DNA from: Herbidospora mongoliensis
GTDB taxonomy: Bacteria; Actinomycetota; Actinomycetes; Streptosporangiales; Streptosporangiaceae
DNA: 64,000 nucleotides
Direction of reading: 5' to 3'
Assembly (NCBI RefSeq): GCF_001570545.1
Contig: NZ_BBXD01000015.1
Coordinates: 124,001 to 188,000 of the forward strand
Part shown: piece after piece, positions 58,338 to 64,000 of the stretch
How positions within the stretch are numbered: the first letter of the stretch is position 1
Layout of the letters: each line of letters begins with the position of its first letter
Made by a program: the position numbers and the translations under genes
Notes under the pieces: generated by a model
What the model was told of the DNA's origin: nothing
Database searches by the model: none
The model's input: only the letters and a program-made list of their open reading frames with translations

Positions 58338-60101
58338 GTGGCAGCTCGCGATGACGCAGAGGCTCGGGCCGCGCAGCGCGAACGGGAGGTCGCTGACCTC
58401 ACAACACAGGTCTCCTTCCTTCAGGAGGAGATCACCGCGTTGCGCCGCAAGCTTGCGGAATCCCCCCGCCAGGCGCGGGTGCTGGAGGAACGTCTTCACG
58501 ACGTTCAAGCTCAGGTGGTCGCCCTCACAGGCCAGAACGAACGGCTCGTGGCCACCCTCAAGGAGGCCAGGGACCAAATAGTCGCCCTCAAGGAGGAGGT
58601 CGACCGGCTGGCGCAACCGCCATCCGGATTCGGCGTCTTCCTCGAGGCCAGAGAAGACAGCACGATCGAGGTGTTCACCGGCGGGCGCAAGCTACGGGTG
58701 AACGTCAGTCCCGCCGTCGATGTCGACTCGCTGAAGCGTGGCCAGGAGGTCATGCTCAACGAGGCGCTGAACGTGGTCGAAGCCCTGGGCTTCGAAGACG
58801 TGGGCGAGATCGTGATGTTGAAGGAGCTGCTCGAAGACGGGCAGCGCGCGCTCGTGATATCGCACGCCGACGAAGAGCGCGTCGTCAAGCTCGCCGAGTC
58901 GCTTCTCGACCAGCCGATCAGGTCGGGCGACTCACTCCTGCTGGAGCCGCGTTCGGGTTACGTCTACGAGCGCATTCCCAAGTCGGAGGTCGAGGAGCTC
59001 GTCCTCGAAGAGGTGCCCGACATCTCTTACGACGAGATCGGCGGCCTGCGCGGGCAGATCGAGCAGATCAGGGACGCGATCGAGCTTCCCTACCTGCACG
59101 CCGACCTGTTCAGGGAACACAAGCTGCGCCCGCCGAAGGGTGTGCTGCTCTACGGCCCGCCCGGTTGCGGCAAGACGCTCATCGCCAAGGCGGTCGCCAA
59201 CTCCCTGGCCAAGCAGGTCGCGGAGAAGACCGGCCAGTCCGGCAAGAGCTTCTTCCTCAACATCAAGGGCCCGGAGCTCCTCAACAAGTACGTCGGTGAG
59301 ACCGAGCGGCACATCCGCCTGGTCTTCCAGAGGGCGCGCGAGAAGGCGTCCGAGGGCACCCCGGTGATCGTGTTCTTCGACGAGATGGACTCGATCTTCC
59401 GCACTCGTGGATCCGGTGTGTCGTCCGACGTCGAGAACACCATCGTCCCTCAGCTGCTGTCGGAGATCGACGGCGTCGAGGGCCTGGAGAACGTCATCGT
59501 CATCGGCGCCTCCAACCGCGAAGACATGATCGACCCGGCGATCCTGCGGCCTGGCCGCCTCGACGTGAAGATCAAGATCGAGCGGCCGGACGCCGAAGCG
59601 GCGAAGGACATCTTCTCGAAGTACCTGATCTCGGAACTCCCGCTGCACCCCGAGGACCTCGCCGAGCACGGCAGCAGCCGTGAGTCGACGATCTCGGAGA
59701 TGATCCAGCGGGTCGTCGAGCGCATGTACAACGAGATCGAGGAGAACCGCTTCCTCGAGGTGACCTACGCCAACGGCGACAAGGAAGTCCTCTACTTCAA
59801 GGATTTCAACTCGGGCGCGATGATCCAGAACATCGTCGACCGGGGCAAGAAGATGGCGATCAAGCAGTTCCTGGAGACGGGCCAGAAGGGCCTGCGCATC
59901 CAGCATCTGATGGCCGCCTGCGTCGACGAGTTCCGGGAGAACGAAGACCTCCCCAACACCACCAACCCCGACGACTGGGCCCGCATCTCCGGCAAGAAGG
60001 GCGAGCGGATCGTCTACATCCGCACCCTCGTGCAGGGCAAGCAGGGCACGGAGGCCGGCCGTTCGATAGACACGGTCGCCAACACGGGACAGTACCTGTA
60101 G
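58338..60101 (+). CDS. arc: Proteasome-associated AAA ATPase Arc/Mpa
   Basis: The 587-residue hexameric ATPase unfolds pupylated proteins and feeds them to the 20S proteasome. Residues ~5-95 form the coiled coil that binds Pup (many heptads, [19 protein letters not shown]). OB-type domains follow (~100-240). The AAA domain has Walker [14 protein letters not shown], Walker [13 protein letters not shown] and the Arg-finger region [12 protein letters not shown]. The last residues GQYL match the C-terminal motif with penultimate Tyr that docks into the proteasome and opens its gate. Regular length. It is followed by a strong terminator, so it is not co-transcribed with the acyltransferase. Confidence 0.97.
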   Translation: MAARDDAEARAAQREREVADLTTQVSFLQEEITALRRKLAESPRQARVLEERLHDVQAQVVALTGQNERLVATLKEARDQIVALKEEVDRLAQPPSGFGVFLEAREDSTIEVFTGGRKLRVNVSPAVDVDSLKRGQEVMLNEALNVVEALGFEDVGEIVMLKELLEDGQRALVISHADEERVVKLAESLLDQPIRSGDSLLLEPRSGYVYERIPKSEVEELVLEEVPDISYDEIGGLRGQIEQIRDAIELPYLHADLFREHKLRPPKGVLLYGPPGCGKTLIAKAVANSLAKQVAEKTGQSGKSFFLNIKGPELLNKYVGETERHIRLVFQRAREKASEGTPVIVFFDEMDSIFRTRGSGVSSDVENTIVPQLLSEIDGVEGLENVIVIGASNREDMIDPAILRPGRLDVKIKIERPDAEAAKDIFSKYLISELPLHPEDLAEHGSSRESTISEMIQRVVERMYNEIEENRFLEVTYANGDKEVLYFKDFNSGAMIQNIVDRGKKMAIKQFLETGQKGLRIQHLMAACVDEFRENEDLPNTTNPDDWARISGKKGERIVYIRTLVQGKQGTEAGRSIDTVANTGQYL

Positions 60102-60111
60102 GGATTTGCGC

Positions 60112-60156
60112 AAACGGCACGTCTCCCGCTTTGGGGGGGCGTGCCGTTTTTGTTTG
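60112..60156 (+). terminator. Rho-independent terminator of arc
   Basis: AAACGGCACG (60112-60121) and CGTGCCGTTT (60140-60149) form a perfect 10-bp stem with an 18-nt loop, followed by a T-rich tract (TTTTTGTTTG). It is the only classical U-tract terminator in the window. Confidence 0.85.
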
Positions 60157-60236
60157 TCTCGTCTTGCTTGTGGTGTTGACGTTGTAGCGTTGCCCGTTGT
60201 GCGGTATTGGTGCGGATTTAAATGTGACGGGCTGAC

Positions 60237-62066
60237 GTGACGCGGGGGACGCGGAACGGGGACCAGCCTTGGCCGTCCGACCCGGGGGATGCACGAGTGT
60301 GGCCGAAGGGCCCCAGAGCGGTGCCGCCGGCCGGAGACGCCCGTGTATGGCCTGCCGGGCCTCAAGCGACGCCAGGTGCGCCAGGCGTGCCTGGCGGATG
60401 GCCGGGCGCACCACAGGCGAACCCGGAGGGGCCCGCTGCCACGCCGACCGCGGATGTCCGTCCGTGGACGGCCGGGCCTGAAGCCGCCGCCCCGGCTGCA
60501 CCCGCCTGGCCGACCGAGCCTGCGGGTTCGACCGGGGTTCACGCGTGGCCGGCTGAGCCTGAGGCCCCCGCGGTAGATGCGCGTGCGTGGCCCGGTGGAC
60601 CTCCGGTCGAGCCTTCTGGTTCGACGGATCTCCCCGCGTGGCCGGCTGGAACCGATGCCATAGCCGCGGATGCGCGTGGGCCCGGTGTGCCTCCTTCCGG
60701 TCCTGTGGGCGTGCCTGCCTGGCCGAGTAGGCCAGGGGCCGCCCCCGTGGACGCGCGCGCCTGGCCGCCTGCGGCTGGCCTGGCGACGGCCCCTCCTGGG
60801 CCCGGTACGTGGAACGGCGGCGCTGAGGCGCCGGTGACCGGGCAGTTCCTGGGGTTATCTCAGGACGTGGCCGCTCTTGAGCGGGAGGCGCCCGCTGGGC
60901 GTGGTGGCGGGCGGCGGCGGGGCGGGGTGGCCGCGCCACCGCCTCCCGGGCCGGAGGCCAGGGCGGAGACGGGGCTCGCGCCGCCGGTGCGGCGGCCTCG
61001 GCTGGTCGAGCTCGACCTGCTCCGGTTCATCGCCGCGTTCGCCGTCATGGCGTTCCACTTCATGGCCGCGTCGCGGTCGCTCTGGGACGCCTCGCCGGTC
61101 GAGCTGTTCGCGCCGGTCAAGTACTTCACCACGCTCGGCATCCTCGGGGTCGAGCTGTTCTTCCTCATCAGCGGGTTCGTCATCCTGATGAGCGCCTGGG
61201 GTCACAGCCTGCGGCGCTTCGCCGTGTCCCGGTTCGCCCGGCTCTATCCGGCCTACTGGTTCACTGTGATCGCCTTGTACGTGCTCTACACGTACACAAG
61301 TGTTGAGGCCTTCAAGCCCAATCTGGACGCGGCCGGGTACGCGATCAACCTCACGATGCTGCAGGAGGCGTTCGGCGTCATTCCGGCCGGAGGGGTGTTC
61401 TGGTCCCTCTGGGTGGAGCTGAAGTTCTACTTCCTGATCTCGATCATCGTGATCATGGGGGTCAACCTGCGGCGGGCCCTGGGGTTCATGTGGGTGTGGC
61501 TGGCCGCGGCGATCTTCGCCGAGTGGCTGCAGGACGATCTCGTCACCGAGATCGTGATGCCCCGGACGGCGCCCTACTTCATCGCCGGCATGGCCTTCTA
61601 CCTGATCCACCGGGAGGGCTCGACCGTCACCCGGTGGGGGTTCGTCCTGGTCGGCTACGCCTGCTCGCTGTACGCCGCCCTGGAGCGCATGCAGAACCGG
61701 ATCGATCTCGTGGGGCTCAAGAACTTCCCCGCGCCGCCCCCGGCCATCATCGCCTGGATCACGGTCATCTACCTGCTCATGGCGGCCGTCGCCCTCGGGT
61801 GGCTTCGCTGGGTCAGGTGGCGGGCGCTGACCACGGTGGGGGCGCTCACCTACCCCCTCTACCTGGTACATCAGAGCGTCTCGGCGGTACTTATCCCGGA
61901 ATTCCGGGAATCTATAAACCCGTGGCTGCTCGTCGGGGGCACGATGCTGGCATCGATTCTTCTGTCGTATGCTGTATACCGGCTTGTTGATCGCCCTGGT
62001 CAGCGGTTGCTACGCCGTCTGATGGGCAGGAGCCCTGTGGAACAACGCCAGGCATCGGTGCCGTAA
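60237..62066 (+). CDS. Membrane acyltransferase 3 family protein with long Trp-Pro repeat N-terminus
   Basis: The 609-residue protein has two parts. The first ~200 residues are disordered, rich in Pro, Ala and Gly, with a recurring DARxWPxGP/AWPxxP pattern (VWPKGP, VWPAGP, AWPTEP, AWPAEP, AWPGGP, AWPAGT, AWPSRP). From residue ~255 (RPRLVELDLLRFIAAFAVMAFHFMA) it is a ten-segment acyltransferase 3 enzyme: the conserved His is in FHFMA, followed by GVELFFLISGFVILMSAW and RFARLYPAYW. Such enzymes acylate surface sugars or lipids. It lies between arc and dop but behind a terminator, so it is probably an unrelated insertion. Confidence 0.85.
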   Translation: MTRGTRNGDQPWPSDPGDARVWPKGPRAVPPAGDARVWPAGPQATPGAPGVPGGWPGAPQANPEGPAATPTADVRPWTAGPEAAAPAAPAWPTEPAGSTGVHAWPAEPEAPAVDARAWPGGPPVEPSGSTDLPAWPAGTDAIAADARGPGVPPSGPVGVPAWPSRPGAAPVDARAWPPAAGLATAPPGPGTWNGGAEAPVTGQFLGLSQDVAALEREAPAGRGGGRRRGGVAAPPPPGPEARAETGLAPPVRRPRLVELDLLRFIAAFAVMAFHFMAASRSLWDASPVELFAPVKYFTTLGILGVELFFLISGFVILMSAWGHSLRRFAVSRFARLYPAYWFTVIALYVLYTYTSVEAFKPNLDAAGYAINLTMLQEAFGVIPAGGVFWSLWVELKFYFLISIIVIMGVNLRRALGFMWVWLAAAIFAEWLQDDLVTEIVMPRTAPYFIAGMAFYLIHREGSTVTRWGFVLVGYACSLYAALERMQNRIDLVGLKNFPAPPPAIIAWITVIYLLMAAVALGWLRWVRWRALTTVGALTYPLYLVHQSVSAVLIPEFRESINPWLLVGGTMLASILLSYAVYRLVDRPGQRLLRRLMGRSPVEQRQASVP

Positions 62067-62141
62067 CTGTCTGGTGGCCGGGCATAGTGAAGGGGCTAGG
62101 CTCGGGATATAAACGGCGGAACGACAGGCCATGGGGTGCGC

Positions 62142-63659
62142 ATGACAGTCCGGCGGGTGATGGGCATCGAGACCGAGTACGGCATCAGTGTGCCCGGTCA
62201 ACCAGGTGCTAACGCGATGGTGACCTCGTCGCAGGTCGTCAACGCGTACCTGGCGGCCTCGGCCGCGCGCGCCCGCCGAGCCCGGTGGGATTTCGAGGAG
62301 GAGAACCCGCTCCGCGACGCCCGGGGGTTCGACCTCGCCCGTGAGGTAGCCGACTCCAGCCAGCTCACCGACGAAGACCTCGGCCTGGCCAACGTCATCC
62401 TCACCAACGGCGCCCGGCTCTACGTCGACCACGCCCACCCCGAATACTCCACGCCCGAGTGCACCAACCCCCGGGCCGCGGTCATCTGGGACAAGGCGGG
62501 CGAGCGGGTCATGCACGACGCGGCGGTTCGCGCCTCGGGCATGCCGGGCAACGCGCCCATCCAGCTCTACAAGAACAACACCGACTCCAAGGGCGCCAGC
62601 TACGGCTGCCACGAGAACTACCTGATGCGCCGGGCGACCCCGTTCGCCGACATCGTGCGCCACCTGACCCCGTTCTTCGTCTCCCGCCAGGTCTTCGCCG
62701 GCGCGGGCAAGGTCGGCATCGGCCAGGATTCGCGCAGCGACGGCTACCAGATCTCCCAGCGCGCCGACTTCTTCGAGGTCGAGGTGGGCCTCGAGACGAC
62801 CCTCAAGCGCCCGATCATCAACACCCGCGACGAGCCCCACGCCGACCCGGAGAAATACCGCCGGCTCCACGTGATCATCGGCGACGCGAACATGTCGGAG
62901 ATCTCGACCTACCTCAAGCTCGGCACCACCTCGCTCGTCCTGGCGATGATCGAAGACGGCTTCCTCACGGTCGACCTGTCGGTCGAGTCGCCTGTGGCCG
63001 CGCTGCGGGCGATCTCTCACGACCCGTCCCTGAAGCACGTGATCACGCTGCGGTCGGGGCGGAAGATGACGGGCATCCAGCTCCAGATGGAGTACCTGGA
63101 GCAGGCCCGCAAATATGTCGAAGACCGTTACGGCTCCAACGCCGACGAGATGACCAAAGACGTGCTCAACCGGTGGGAGTCGGTGCTGACCCGCCTCGCC
63201 GAAGACCCGATGCAGCTCTCCCGGGAGCTCGACTGGGTGGCCAAGCTCGAACTGCTCGAGGGCTACCGCACCCGCGACAAGCTGCCCTGGTCGCACCCCC
63301 GGCTCCAGCTCGTCGACCTCCAATACGCCGACATCCGGCCGGAGCGCGGGCTTTACAACCGTCTTGTGGAGCGGGGTCGCATGCAGCGCCTCGTTACGGA
63401 AGACGACGTGGAGCGTGCTATCGACACGCCGCCCACCGACACCCGCGCCTACTTCCGGGGCCGGTGCCTGCGGCAGTACAGCGATTCCGTCGCGGCGGCG
63501 TCCTGGGACTCGGTCATATTCGACATCCCGGGCCGTGAGTCCCTGCAGCGGGTGCCCACCCTTGAGCCCCTGCGCGGCACGAAGGCCCATGTGGGAGACC
63601 TGCTCGACCGGTGCCGCACAGCCGCCGAGCTGGTCCAGGCGCTGACCGGCGACTCCTAA
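62142..63659 (+). CDS. dop: Depupylase/deamidase Dop
   Basis: The enzyme converts Pup-Gln to Pup-Glu and removes Pup from substrates. The 505-residue protein starts [19 protein letters not shown] with the catalytic glutamine synthetase-like Glu/Asp region, and has the insertion [22 protein letters not shown], the Dop loop that separates it from Paf[15 protein letters not shown] and [21 protein letters not shown] are family motifs. I start at ATG 62142; a GTG two codons earlier is possible. In most actinobacteria pup and the proteasome subunit genes follow directly; here a strong hairpin and a riboswitch follow instead. Confidence 0.96.
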   Translation: MTVRRVMGIETEYGISVPGQPGANAMVTSSQVVNAYLAASAARARRARWDFEEENPLRDARGFDLAREVADSSQLTDEDLGLANVILTNGARLYVDHAHPEYSTPECTNPRAAVIWDKAGERVMHDAAVRASGMPGNAPIQLYKNNTDSKGASYGCHENYLMRRATPFADIVRHLTPFFVSRQVFAGAGKVGIGQDSRSDGYQISQRADFFEVEVGLETTLKRPIINTRDEPHADPEKYRRLHVIIGDANMSEISTYLKLGTTSLVLAMIEDGFLTVDLSVESPVAALRAISHDPSLKHVITLRSGRKMTGIQLQMEYLEQARKYVEDRYGSNADEMTKDVLNRWESVLTRLAEDPMQLSRELDWVAKLELLEGYRTRDKLPWSHPRLQLVDLQYADIRPERGLYNRLVERGRMQRLVTEDDVERAIDTPPTDTRAYFRGRCLRQYSDSVAAASWDSVIFDIPGRESLQRVPTLEPLRGTKAHVGDLLDRCRTAAELVQALTGDS

Positions 63660-63675
63660 CCCGGCTTGAGACTTT

Positions 63676-63713
63676 CGTGAGAGCCCGTGGCCATGCGGCC
63701 ACGGGCTCTCACG
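63676..63713. terminator. Strong 17-bp terminator hairpin after dop
   Basis: Perfect 17-bp arms (63676-63692 and 63697-63713) around loop ATGC begin 16 nt after the dop stop. No T-tract, but the stem is the strongest of this part of the window and should end the dop transcript. Confidence 0.75.
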
Positions 63714-63791
63714 CGTGTGCGCGGCCGGCCTTGTGACCTGACATGGCGTAATCCTCTGATCTACTTCGTAAAGGGCCGGGATCATGTCGCC

Positions 63792-63821
63792 TTGACGGGT
63801 TTCGGCATATCGGGATACGTT
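63792..63821 (+). promoter_or_regulatory. Candidate promoter of the riboswitch transcript
   Basis: TTGACG at 63792-63797 and TACGTT at 63816-63821 (18-nt spacing; GATACG at 63814 gives 16) resemble a housekeeping actinobacterial promoter and lie just upstream of the riboswitch. Confidence 0.5.
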
Positions 63822-63824
63822 CGC

Positions 63825-63930
63825 CGGGAATTGTGGCGGCGTGTGGGAAACCGGTGAGAGTCCGGTGCGGTCGCGCCACTGTGATCCATCATCCGATGGA
63901 AAGTCAGGTCACCACCCGCCACGTTGATCT
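63825..63930 (+). ncRNA. Cobalamin riboswitch
   Basis: The region contains the conserved cobalamin aptamer elements in order: GGGAAACCGGTGAGAGTCCGG (split here as GGGAAACCGGTGAGAG then TCCGG, 63845-63865), the B12 box GCGCCACTGTGA (63873-63884) and AAGTCAGGTCACC (63901-63913). GTGGCGG (63833-63839) pairs with CCGCCAC (63916-63922) to close the domain. Binding of adenosylcobalamin usually represses the downstream gene. The ribosome-binding site GGAGGAGGA lies 30 nt further on, so translation control is plausible. Ends are approximate. Confidence 0.88.
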
Positions 63931-63967
63931 ACGACAGGGACGCGCAATCCCGGAGGAGGATCGTGGC

Positions 63968-64000
63968 GTGAGCCAGATTTCCAGCTCCCCATCCATTCCC
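63968..64000 (+). CDS. Start of a riboswitch-controlled gene, 3' partial
   Basis: A GTG 7 nt after GGAGGAGGA opens a frame that runs to the window edge (first residues MSQISSSPSIP). Too short to identify. Genes behind cobalamin riboswitches usually encode B12 synthesis or uptake proteins, or B12-independent isoenzymes. Confidence 0.5.
   Translation, partial: MSQISSSPSIP

Noticed and set aside
62010-63785. 591-codon minus-strand frame opposite dop
   Set aside because: Antisense to dop, which has unambiguous motifs; no recognisable domain.
63660-64000. pup gene after dop
   Set aside because: No small ORF ending in Gly-Gly-Gln or Gly-Gly-Glu is present; the space holds a hairpin and a cobalamin riboswitch.

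Overview
The window is chromosomal DNA of a high-GC Gram-positive actinomycete. Three lines of evidence support this: the mycothiol ligase mshC, the Pup-proteasome genes arc (mpa) and dop, and the string of actinobacterial families UppP, MSMEG_4193-type phosphatase, DUF3090, SCO1664, PAC2, TrmI and RecB-like nuclease. GTG and TTG starts, ATGA start/stop overlaps and strong codon-position GC bias fit. Gene content suggests a Streptosporangiales-like organism, but that is inference. I see no tRNA, rRNA, CRISPR array, insertion sequence or prophage.

Layout. 1-989: the end of a secreted FN3/CBM2 protein, then an aldo/keto reductase (minus). 2006-6884: a plus-strand run of uppP, a histidine phosphatase, DUF3090, a SCO1664 kinase-like protein, an NRDE/TANGO2 protein and mshC. 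6900-8228: an LVIVD-repeat lipoprotein. 8206-19118: a cell-surface polysaccharide-like region with two paralogous CelD-type GNATs, a P450, a membrane-anchored glycoside hydrolase, a GT2, a small membrane protein, a 1285-residue flippase/membrane-glycosyltransferase fusion and a polyprenyl-phosphate-type GT2. 19535-20921: a PGRP-type amidase and a peptide deformylase.

21137-30722 is a tightly coupled nitrate-assimilation operon: NarK-type transporter, molybdopterin nitrate reductase, FAD reductase, NirB, NirD, HemD-wHTH and sirohydrochlorin chelatase. It brings in nitrate, reduces it to ammonium and supplies the siroheme. 30635-37838 holds an HTH-less TetR-like protein, a CPBP protease, a two-component system whose two genes are joined by an unusual tandem repeat of their own junction, PAC2, a HAD hydrolase, a LuxR-type ATPase regulator and a small membrane protein. 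38135-44061 is an oligopeptide-type ABC importer. 44679-47642 is a three-gene cluster resembling eboC-eboE-eboF. 47718-49586 is a second NarL-type two-component system.

49658-63659 returns to the conserved backbone: RecB-like nuclease, site-2 protease, FHA protein, a TetR/PfkB/aminotransferase set, a double GNAT, trmI, arc, an acyltransferase and dop. The window ends with a cobalamin riboswitch and the first codons of the gene it controls. In Mycobacterium tuberculosis the uppP-mshC group and the trmI-mpa-dop group also lie close together (Rv2136c to Rv2112c), so this window looks like an expanded version of one ancestral neighbourhood with lineage-specific insertions.
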